Assembly: GCA_012518275.1 (NCBI GenBank)
Contig: JAAYSS010000015.1
Location: 1 to 39,862, forward strand
Source of the DNA: Bacteroidales bacterium
GTDB lineage: Bacteria; Bacteroidota; Bacteroidia; Bacteroidales; Paludibacteraceae
Length of the DNA stretch: 39,862 bases
Direction: 5' to 3'
The notes under the pieces are model-generated. The model had not been told where the DNA came from and ran no database searches. It saw only the letters and a program-made list of their open reading frames with translations. The translations under genes were made by a program, and so were the position numbers. Below, in pieces: positions 26,565-35,100 of the stretch. The stretch's first letter is position 1. Each line of letters opens with the position of its first letter.

Positions 26565-26734
26565 CTTTACTTATTTTTCTATTGTTCTTTTATTTTTTAA
26601 CAAATAAACTTCTGTTTTGTTTCAAAAAAGGTACATTTTATCGCTTTTTATTCAATTTTTCGATTTATAAAAGCAACCCTATCTTTAAATAACGTAAATT
26701 TGTAGATTCGTATATTCAAGTACTAAATGCAACA

Positions 26735-27692
26735 TTATTGCGCAAAGATGCAAAAAATATCTTTGGGGGGATCAAAATTCAATTTTTTTCTTGGTCTTTT
26801 GTTTAATTCATATTGTACTTGTTTGATGTCCTACTTATTATATTTCTCCAAAGATTCTTTTTTAGGCATATATTGTTTAATCAATTTATTGGTATATTCA
26901 TTCAAGCCTCTTTCCCATGAAGCATACGAGTGGGCAAAGTAAAACTCAGTGTCAAACATTCGTGCGATATATTTACGTTCGGCAAATTCGGAACCGTTAT
27001 CTGCAGTTATGGTGTACACTACATCTTTGAACGGGAGTAATAGTCTGACTAATTCACGTGCCAGCGGCTTGGCTTTTCTTCCCTGTTCGAGTTTCTCGGC
27101 AATCAAAAATCCGGTTTTTCGTTCAACAATAGTCAATATCGCTCCTTTGATTTCTTTACCAACAATGGTGTCCACTTCCCAGTCTCCCAGACATGCTTTC
27201 TTATCAACTATATCGGGTCACAGTTCTATGCTTATCTTATCCTTAATAATCGTCGATTCACTTCTTATCGGTCGTTCCGATGTTTTAACCTATGACGCAA
27301 ATGTTTATAAAGCGTTCCTCCAAAGGCTTTGTCTTCCCGAATATACTGATATATAGTTTCGTGAGAAACCATATCTATGTTATTTTTCTTGCAATAGCCG
27401 ACTATTTGCTCGGGCGACCACTTTTTCTTTAAGTGCTCTTCGATAAATTCTCGTTTTTGCCTTGTAAGGATACGTCTTCGATGGAAACGCTGTTTCGAAA
27501 ATCGGCTTTTCTCTGAGCTGTCTTGTAATTGTAAACACCCCGTTTATCAGAGCTGTTTCGTTTGATTTCACGTGAGATTACTGATCTGTCCTTGCCTATT
27601 GTCTTGGCAATAAAACTTTGGCTGTAGCCTTGCTTAAGTAACACAGAAATTGTGTACCTTTGTTCTCTGGTTAAATGTTTTTTCTTTTTCAT
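26735..27692 (-). pseudogene. IS30-family transposase, broken by two frameshifts and two stops
   Basis: Read leftward, the HTH part (MKKKKHLTREQRYTISVLLK, then SVISREIKRN) starts at 27692. It loses frame near 27497, continues as HRRRILTRQKREFIEEHLKK and VSHETIYQYIREDKAFGG, and shifts again near 27275. A TGA at 27218-27220 stands where the family usually has Arg before PDIVDKK. The DDE core follows (GDWEVDTIVGKE, TADNGSEF, YASWERGLNE), then a TAG at 26831-26833, and the true end NKRPRKKLNFDPP reaches a TAA at 26735-26737. Catalytic residues appear in place, but the gene cannot give a full protein. Confidence 0.88.
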
Positions 27693-27694
27693 AA

Positions 27695-27726
27695 CAACAC
27701 AAAGTAAAAGCTTTTACTTTGTGTTG
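27695..27726. repeat. perfect 32-base palindrome at the IS30 right end
   Basis: Arms caacacaaagtaaaag and cttttactttgtgttg join with no loop base. The palindrome sits 2 bases upstream of the transposase ATG and overlaps the inner 5 bases of the right inverted repeat. It may be a transposase-expression hairpin or a protein-binding site; no matching palindrome is present at the left end. Confidence 0.9.
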
Positions 27727-27741
27727 CATTTACTAATTGAA

Positions 27742-28001
27742 CTTACAAAAAATCATGTTGCCCTAGAATTCATGAATAACATTAGGAAACCTCCTTAATA
27801 GTTATTACATTTGCATTTGACTTATAACTCCGAAAAACTGCTTAAGTTTGTCATTTGATTATGAATGTGTGATTTCTGCTAATAATTGAGCCAGACTTTA
27901 TCATCAACTACGATATTAAATACTGCATGAAAAATGAACTTAATCGTGATGATGTTGTTGAGTAGACGCAAAATTAATAATATGCCTAAAAGTACGAGAA
28001 A
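27742..28001. other. gene-free region between the IS30 element and the McrBC-like genes
   Basis: No open frame or RNA gene is seen in these 260 bases. A possible rightward -7 box, TACATTTG, is at 27806-27813, but it is 190 bases from the next start and lacks a good upstream element. This is the left border of the defence region. Confidence 0.4.
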
Positions 28002-28658
28002 ATGTCAAGACTAAATGATTTATATAAGGCGATGGAGACACTACGCAAGGAAGGTTTGCCCGTTACAAAAGAATTAGAGCAGAGTGTTAATGAGTTGGAA
28101 GAAGAAATTATCAAGAAAGAAATATTACCTGTACTTGCGCGTACAATAGAACCTGCGCTTATTCCAGTTCAGAGAGAATTGGTATTAGTGGTTGACCATA
28201 TGCCTGGACAGCCAATCAGCGTTCATCTTTCTCGTAAACGTAATTTTACCGCAGATATTCCAGATGCTAAAGAGATAGTGCTTGATCCAGAAGTGGAGCA
28301 CGGTAGTAGAAATGTAACTTATGATCCTATTAAGCGCTCAGCAGCATCAGATTTGATAGTTCGCTTTCCAGATGGCAGAGTTGTAGCTGAAAAGAAAGCT
28401 GTGGATACACTTGAAACAGTAGTGAGATTAATTGGAGTTGGGAAGGTACGCAAGGTGGTAGAAAATAATAATTTGGTATTCTGCAAGGTTCCAGTTATTA
28501 GCAATCGCCGAGACTCAAAATATGGGAATACACAAAAAGAACTCGGCAATGGCTGGTTACTTATGACTCATAGCAACAACAAGATGAAAAAGAAATTCAT
28601 AGACAGAGTCTCTGATGCTCTTGGACTTGATCTACAAGTCGAGCTAATAAAAAAGTAG
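28002..28658 (+). CDS. unknown protein at the head of the McrBC-like operon
   Basis: I do not recognise this 218-residue protein. Residues 1-60 are charged and helical, ending in LARTIEPALIPVQ. A beta-rich middle (about 55-110) starts RELVLVVDHMPGQPISVHLS. The C-terminal part (about 120-218) has FPDGRVVAEKKAVDTLETVVRL, VISNRRDSKYG and GWLLMTHSNNKMKKKFIDRV, a pattern I associate with the C-terminal domain of uncharacterised proteins next to restriction genes, though I cannot name it. There is no signal peptide or membrane helix, and no nuclease or methylase motif. The McrB-like gene follows 238 bases downstream, so it may be a specificity or regulatory component. That role is inference. Confidence 0.75.
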   Translation: MSRLNDLYKAMETLRKEGLPVTKELEQSVNELEEEIIKKEILPVLARTIEPALIPVQRELVLVVDHMPGQPISVHLSRKRNFTADIPDAKEIVLDPEVEHGSRNVTYDPIKRSAASDLIVRFPDGRVVAEKKAVDTLETVVRLIGVGKVRKVVENNNLVFCKVPVISNRRDSKYGNTQKELGNGWLLMTHSNNKMKKKFIDRVSDALGLDLQVELIKK

Positions 28659-28896
28659 TTCCCTAACTATTAGGGAGGTGCAAACTCTAAAGAGATATTG
28701 AGTAGAAATTGAATTTTGGGGAATAAGAAGTTATTAGGGGAGGAGAAAGTACATGGTCCGGTGCAAGCGTTTGTGCCTAATAGAATTTAGGGAGTAACCA
28801 GATTGGATATTTGGCACATATTAAGGTATGCGAGTTGAGATTCTAGTGGCTCCTAGACCTCTTACCTGGCATGACTGCATCAATAATAAATATACT
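28659..28896 (+). other. 238-base spacer inside the McrBC-like locus
   Basis: No credible gene is seen. A short hairpin (ggtgcaa / ttgtgcc, with two G-U pairs) lies at about 28758-28777, and the spacer is purine-rich. An ATG at 28828 opens 23 extra codons in the McrB frame, but these do not look like protein. The spacer may hold a separate promoter or leader. Confidence 0.4.
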
Positions 28897-30381
28897 ATGA
28901 CTGCTGAAGAACTATATAAAAATGTGCTAGAAAAGGCTGACGAGTTTGGTGTTGACCCCAAAAATAAGGGAAATGTAATACAAAATCCAAAGGGTAACGC
29001 CATAATCAGGAAATTCTTATCTAAGGATGCATTTATTGAAGGGAAAGCATTCTTTGGCTTTATTTCCCCTGAAGAAGATGTTAGTGGTCCCTACTCAGAC
29101 TTTTCTTTTGTGATTTTTCCAGATAGTCATGATAAGATTAAAGAGTGTGTGGTGTCTTTTGGTGTGGGCTCTTTGGGATTCAAGAATGACTATGAACTGT
29201 CAGTTACTCCAGGAGTGAGAAGACAGTTGTTGCAACTAAGAGATAGTGGAGGAACAGTCTTCTACAAAGACTCTTTTGATAATATAGAGTCAACATCTTC
29301 TGATCTTCTTAATGAGGTAAAGGCAAAATATCGCGATCTAACCAGAATAATTACTAGATATAAGACCGTTCTACCTGCCTCTGTTATTGTCAATTTTGAC
29401 GATGAAAAAACAGCTTTAGGTATTGTTTACTTATGGCTTGCAGCCTATGCCGATATAAGAGGATGGGGCACTCGTAAGCATAAGGACGAAGTGGAAAAAG
29501 AACTTCAAAAAAGGAAATTACCAACACCTCCGAACGATTTAGAATCAATTAAAGATTTACTTAATACTAGAAAGTATGTGGTGCTACAAGGAGCTCCCGG
29601 TACTGGTAAGACTTTTACAGCTAATAAAATTGCAGAATCATATAAACATGTCTTTTTTGAGCAGTTTCATGCTGAGACAACCTATTCTGATTTTGTTTAT
29701 GGGTTAACTCCTAAATTGGATGGAGACTCCGACAGACCTCAGTTCTGTGCAAAAGAGGGGATCCTTTATAAAGCGATCAACCAGGCACAAAGCACTCCAC
29801 AGGAGAAAGTATTGCTTATTATTGATGAAATTAATAGAGCAAACCTATCCAATGTCCTTGGACCTGTTTTTTACCTCTTTGAGTATCAGGCTGACAGAAC
29901 AAATAGCAATGTTAAAATTCGTGTAGGCGATATTGAGCTAACTACTTTACCTTCTAATCTACACGTGATAGCGACCATGAATACTGCTGATAGAAGCCTT
30001 GCAGTTGTCGATTTTGCTCTTCGTCGGCGATTTGCTTGGTATACATTAAAGCCACGAAATTTAGATAACAAAGAGCTTCCAGAAGATAAAATATTTGATT
30101 CTGATACCTACGAATCATTTGCACGTATCTTTCACAAATATGCTACTGATGATGAATTAAATTTACAGCCGGGGCATTCATATTTTATACTTGATCGAGA
30201 TGTGAATTCTAGAAAAAGAAAATCGTTAGATGAAGTGTCCCTTGCACATAGGAAGAACAGATTGGTATATGAGTTATTGCCTCTTATCAAAGAGTATCTA
30301 GCAGAAGGTTATATGTTAAATGCTCGATCAGAGTTTAGTAACTTATTTCTTAAAGAAGCAGGTGTTCTTATGTATGAATAA
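28897..30381 (+). CDS. McrB-like AAA+ ATPase (restriction motor subunit)
   Basis: The product (494 residues from the ATG at 28897) is the NTP-driven translocase of an McrBC-like restriction complex. The AAA+ domain covers about 215-470: Walker A GAPGTGKT at 232-239 (K238), Walker B LLIIDEIN with D310/E311, and the McrB signature NTADRSLAVVDFALRRRFAW from 362 with sensor/arginine-finger residues. The N-terminal 200 residues (GKAFFGFISPEEDVSGPYSD and after) should bind the target DNA, but match none of the McrB heads I know (DUF3578, EVE, YTH-like). The start at 28897 (MTAEELYKNV) is preferred over 28828. It overlaps the McrC-like gene by 8 bases, indicating coupling. Confidence 0.88.
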   Translation: MTAEELYKNVLEKADEFGVDPKNKGNVIQNPKGNAIIRKFLSKDAFIEGKAFFGFISPEEDVSGPYSDFSFVIFPDSHDKIKECVVSFGVGSLGFKNDYELSVTPGVRRQLLQLRDSGGTVFYKDSFDNIESTSSDLLNEVKAKYRDLTRIITRYKTVLPASVIVNFDDEKTALGIVYLWLAAYADIRGWGTRKHKDEVEKELQKRKLPTPPNDLESIKDLLNTRKYVVLQGAPGTGKTFTANKIAESYKHVFFEQFHAETTYSDFVYGLTPKLDGDSDRPQFCAKEGILYKAINQAQSTPQEKVLLIIDEINRANLSNVLGPVFYLFEYQADRTNSNVKIRVGDIELTTLPSNLHVIATMNTADRSLAVVDFALRRRFAWYTLKPRNLDNKELPEDKIFDSDTYESFARIFHKYATDDELNLQPGHSYFILDRDVNSRKRKSLDEVSLAHRKNRLVYELLPLIKEYLAEGYMLNARSEFSNLFLKEAGVLMYE

Positions 30382-31699
30382 CACATTCGGAATATTAGAC
30401 ATATTACCTACCTTATCTACAATAACTTGGTCAGTAGATAGATTTAAATACAACTGGAAGTGGAGTGATCGATCTATGGAAAGGTTGTTGAAGCGTTTCA
30501 TTGACCTTAATTGTGAAGCCCTAGACTTCCTAGGCATAACACCTACTATTTCTACCCTTAATGGTAAAGTAGCCTTACAGGTTACAACATCTGGGTATGT
30601 GGGTTCTATTCCTATTAAATCTCCTGTAAATGGTAAACTAGAAACGGATCTGATAGTAACGGGACGATATGGAGAAGATGTAAGTGGATTAATATCACTT
30701 TTGGGTGATCGTTTTCAGTTAGATTATTCAGATCGGTTAATATTAGTAAATGACACTCAAATTAAACCTCCGATTTTTTTAGAGTGTTGTAAGTACATTG
30801 ATTTATTTTTGGCAGCTGAAAAAACAAAATGGAGAAAGTTTTCAAATCAGATTATCAATAGTGATCAGCCAAATGCTTCAACTATCTGGTCAGAATATGC
30901 TTTAAGAGTAGCCGAATCTCCTCAAACTCTATCTTATTTTAAGAATAAGGAGAATTTTCTTACAACAAACCATGAGGAGTGGGTTTTACTGGTGAATATT
31001 CTTGGTCTAGCTATTTCTAATCTTAAATCAGCTTCTGTACCATATCACATTCGTAGTGCATATAGTAGTAAGATTAGATACTTGAATCATAGATATCGCT
31101 TTTCCAGGAATATTGTTGATAGCCCCTTTAAAATACGCAAACTTGACCCTTTAAGTATTCAAAAGTTAAAAGAAAAAGCAAATATTCTAATTCAGGGTAA
31201 AAGCAAAGAAAAAATTGCTTGGCGTCTAGACTATACTCTATTGTTTGAGTACTATGTGCAGTATCTGTTCAACGAGGTTGCTAAAAGAAAAGGTGCAGTA
31301 TCGGTAAATAATCCCAAGTATAGTGTATACTGGGAGAGTAGGCCTGCTTGGGCATTAAAGTATTTGGAGCCAGATTTAGTATTAAAAAAGGGTTATGCTC
31401 AAATTATTATCGACGCTAAGTACAAAAGCCATTTATATAATTACGGTGCTAACTCCGAAGAGCTTTATGAGACTTTTAGGCATGATCTTCACCAAATTTT
31501 GGCATATTCGTCTCTAACTAATGTTAGCCCCAAACAGGTGGTTATGGTGTACCCATCCAAAGAATTAATATTTTCAAATGCTGTGATCATTAATCCTAGC
31601 TCTCAAGTTGAGATAACACTGTCTATTGTAGGAATTCCTATTAGTAAAGATCAGGTAAATAATATTGTTTCAACCATCACTAATATTATTCACTTTTAG
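30374..31699 (+). CDS. McrC-like PD-(D/E)XK endonuclease subunit
   Basis: The product (441 residues) is the nuclease partner of the McrB-like motor. The N-terminal half (about 40-300) looks like the McrC/DUF2357-type region that meets the McrB hexamer. The C-terminal half holds the PD-(D/E)XK site: EPDLVL with P333-D334, then IIIDAKYK with D347 and K349, the normal McrC spacing and sequence. The motif is intact, so the subunit should be active. The ATG at 30374 lies inside the end of the McrB-like gene (8-base overlap); an earlier frame start at 30320 is not needed. No methyltransferase gene adjoins it, which fits a modification-dependent (type IV) or otherwise discriminating system. Confidence 0.86.
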   Translation: MNNTFGILDILPTLSTITWSVDRFKYNWKWSDRSMERLLKRFIDLNCEALDFLGITPTISTLNGKVALQVTTSGYVGSIPIKSPVNGKLETDLIVTGRYGEDVSGLISLLGDRFQLDYSDRLILVNDTQIKPPIFLECCKYIDLFLAAEKTKWRKFSNQIINSDQPNASTIWSEYALRVAESPQTLSYFKNKENFLTTNHEEWVLLVNILGLAISNLKSASVPYHIRSAYSSKIRYLNHRYRFSRNIVDSPFKIRKLDPLSIQKLKEKANILIQGKSKEKIAWRLDYTLLFEYYVQYLFNEVAKRKGAVSVNNPKYSVYWESRPAWALKYLEPDLVLKKGYAQIIIDAKYKSHLYNYGANSEELYETFRHDLHQILAYSSLTNVSPKQVVMVYPSKELIFSNAVIINPSSQVEITLSIVGIPISKDQVNNIVSTITNIIHF

Positions 31700-32152
31700 T
31701 GATTGCTCTACCTTATGCTCCGAAGAGTGGTTCCCATTACGTATAGTGTAGCTCTCCACGCTTTAACCAACCCATATTTCGTATTGCCTAGGAACCATAA
31801 CTTGTTCGAAAGCAAACTGACTATCTATTAGCACTTCGGTGGTCTATTCTCCGAACTTTATCTTATAATTTCTTGGAAGTAGCTACATCCCGAGTTATAA
31901 GATCACCGTTCTTTTGGTCCTTACTATAGCTGGATGAGATTTCAGCCATTGCTTTCATTAATTCTGAATCTTACTCTTTAGAAAAATTGGTTACATCTTT
32001 CTATATTTTGAATCATTTATGTACTCCATCCTATTTCATTATTGTTATTAATATCTATTTTTATTAAAACTTTTGTCTTATAAAAGAAGCAGTAGTTATC
32101 TCTGAAAGAATTTATAGGACTACCAAAAACTTACTAGTATGCTAAGAAACTT
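31700..32152. other. 453-base gene-free gap between convergent defence operons
   Basis: Neither strand has an open frame with protein character. Several inverted repeats are seen: tcact/agtga over the McrC-like stop (31690-31702), tggttcc (31728-31734) with ggaacca (31791-31797), a leftward-strand CTC-TTCG-GAG hairpin near 31718-31727, cttataa/ttataag near 31862-31904, and ctttt/aaaag at 32070-32086. The last could be a weak leftward terminator of the helicase gene. The part from 31700 to 31930 is less AT-rich than the rest. It may be decayed coding DNA or a small structured RNA; nothing more can be said. Confidence 0.5.
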
Positions 32153-35100
32153 TTAGCCTAAAGGACCGTAAACACCATCCGCATCATCCTGTGGAGCTTC
32201 TTGATGATTATCCTCGTTACCTCGATCTTGATATTGCTCCAACTCAATATTACAAACCTCAGGATCCATTTTTACATTTCTAAATAGTTTGAAACTTGTT
32301 TGAGGGTAAAAGCCTGTCTCTCTTACGAATTTATCAATCCTCCAGAAGGGATGAATTAAATACTCTCTTTTTTCATTAGCGAAAATATCCCTGGAAACAA
32401 AATAGGGATGAGAAACCTCGTTATGGTGATAAGTTAATCCTCCTTCGGGTTGTGAATTTTCAATTCTCTCACCAAGCTTGTTAAATACATCTGAAAGGTC
32501 ATGATATGGAGTATCTGCTAAGTTTTCATAGCCCATATTATAGTTACAATCCAACATCAATTTGATAATATCCATACCTAACCTCCAATCAAGGACATGA
32601 TGTAGACCTCTATTGTAAAAGGTATTCAAGCAATTTGGGCAGGAGGAATCGCAAGAATGATCTTCACTTCTTATCTTTTTAATAAACTCGCTATTAGGAT
32701 TTTCTGAGACAATATCTTCCATAATCTCTACCAATTTGATCTTTTCTGAATTGCCTTCAGTCAACAAAAGCGAGATAAATCCAGCACCGTTAGCGGCTTT
32801 ATCATTCAGATAAACTGATGGCATACCTGAATCTGGATCTATTTTCACCTCACTAATTTCTATCTCTTCAGGTTGTACATCAATACTATCAGCAAATGTT
32901 CTTTGAATCAACGTTGCTGCTGAATAAAAACCTGCAATAATAGCTGATCTGCTAAAACCATCGTAGGCATTCGCATTAAGATTAAGTTCAAGAGGTATTT
33001 TCTCAAGATCAAGTGTCAAGCAGAGAATGTCGGTCACCTTTTTGGCTCCCAGTGCTATAGTTTCTGTATTTTCAGCACCATGCCATCCATCTCCATGAGT
33101 AAACGACATAAAATTGGGAGCATTATTCATAAGTAGATCAGGATCTACATCTGTTAAGTCACCACCAATAAATTTAGGTTCAGAGGCTTTAATTATTTTC
33201 TTCCTTTTGTTTATATAGCTCTTCCATGCTCTTCTACCTTCAAATAGTCTTCCATTATTGTCATTAATATACCAGACATTTCCAAATTGATGAGCCCCAT
33301 TCCAAACGCTCCATATTGCAGTTCCTCCCTCTATTTCATTATAATTTGGATTGGGTACATCCACCCAGACTGATATAGGCATAAAATTAGTTCTTGTATC
33401 ATCTTCTGCGTTACTATTCCCTTGGTTGTTAATTATTTTTTCTGTTCTAAAAGCTTTTGGAATCACTAATCTGTAAGTGCCCTCTTCGGGATTGATTTCT
33501 CCAGAATCGTACTGGCTAATACTTCCAATATTCCCATTGTCAAGTAACGTGATGTTATAACTATGTTCTAAGGGGTTAAGCTTATTTTGATATTCGCCAA
33601 TTTCATCCATACTATACGGAGCAGTAATATTATCTAAAGGAATAGTAATACCAGCAGAGACATATTCTGCTGAATCTTTTGTTTTTACAGCCCCAGGAGC
33701 AAATTCTGAAATAGCTAATTCTAATGGTCTTTCAATAGTTCTATTATATAACTCGTAATTTCTCCAATCATCTTGAACTATTTCACCACCATGATAGAAC
33801 TTTCTGACCACCACAGGCATCCCATATATCGGCAAAAGTCCAGCTTCCATTATAGCTTGCGCATTATCTTTATATGTGCCATTTTGTACAGCTGTGTTCA
33901 TTTCATCAACGGTACTTTCTATCCATTCTTGTAGCGAATTAAAGAGGGTATCTTGCTGATCATATTGAGCCACATAATAGCGAATCACATTATCAATTTC
34001 TTCTTCATTGTCTTTAAACCATTCTTTTATAACAGGCAAAACAGCACCCTCCCAATCAGCGGTTTCTGCTTCAGAACCACCTAATTGGCCACAAGTACCA
34101 CCTTTAACTTTCCAATCTTCCTTATCTGCTGAAATAAGCATAATGATGTGCTTTAGGATGACTCGTTTGAGGATAACCAAATTTTCAATTCCCCCTACAT
34201 TCGGATTTACAGCAAGAGTTGGATCCGGCACCCTATCAGTGATAATTTTCATTGGCTCTCCGTAGAAATAATTATCATGACTCCTTCCCCTGCAAAAGGT
34301 TACTGCAGCAGAATAGGCTTGCCCTCTACGGCCAGCTCTACCTACCCGTTGCTGATAATTGTACCTTGTAGGAGGCACATTGCCTTGGTATATAGCCTGT
34401 AAGCTTCCGATATCTACTCCTACCTCCATGGTCGTGGTAACGCTCAAGAGATCTATTTGATTTGCCATTTGATGTTCATCATCTCCAAGAATAATATCTT
34501 TGAACTTTAATAGTCGATCTGCTTGATTATCCGTCTGTCCTGTAAGTTCCTCCGAATGGAGTCTTCTAGGTTCACGAGGCTCAACGATAACATCAAAAGA
34601 TATATAATTACTTTCCCACAAATCTTCAACATACCCTGAAATTTCATCTGGTAAAGGTTTAAGGCAAGCAGTATTAGTACATAACCCAAATCCACGATGT
34701 AGGTGAATACAACCACATTTATCACACTCGTAATATGGATCTCCTTGATGAGCTAACTTGAAACGGAGTGGCTTATTTAGTTGGAGTTTACCTTGTTGAT
34801 CAGTTGCCACATTTTGTAAAACCACATTTAGTAGATTACCTAATTTTTGCTCATTATTTTTTGACAGTTCTGAAATCTTCTTAATAACGTTCTTTACTTT
34901 TTTCTGGTAACTATTGTAGTTATTCCAATCTTTTGGTTTGAAATCACCATTATAGCGATAGTGATCACCAAATACTCGGATCAGAGCATTGATCACCCCC
35001 TCAACAGATAATCCGCTCTGCTCTAAATAATTTGAAAGCATTTCACTTAATGTTATGACCTCATTAATATTGCTTACATCTGCAGAAACTACATAGCCAA

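Larger units (their letters stand above)
26715..27741 (-). mobile_element. decayed IS30-family insertion sequence
   Basis: Terminal inverted repeats of 20 bases, 26715-26734 and 27722-27741, match at 18 of 20 positions when one is complemented. Between them is one leftward transposase reading frame with four lesions. The total of 1027 bases is normal for the family, so the element is complete in length but dead. It separates icd from the defence genes. No clear target duplication was seen (IS30 elements make only 2-3 bases). Confidence 0.88.

Noticed and set aside
26727-26942. Rightward frame inside the IS30 left end
   Set aside because: It runs antisense to the transposase C-terminus and begins within the inverted repeat; no family pattern is seen.
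28828-28896. Upstream ATG for the McrB-like protein
   Set aside because: The 23 extra residues do not resemble an McrB N-terminus; MTAEELYKNV at 28897 looks like the natural start.
31700-32152. Retron, CRISPR array or group II intron remnant in the gap
   Set aside because: There is no regularly spaced repeat, no reverse transcriptase nearby and no intron domain V pattern; only short inverted repeats are present.
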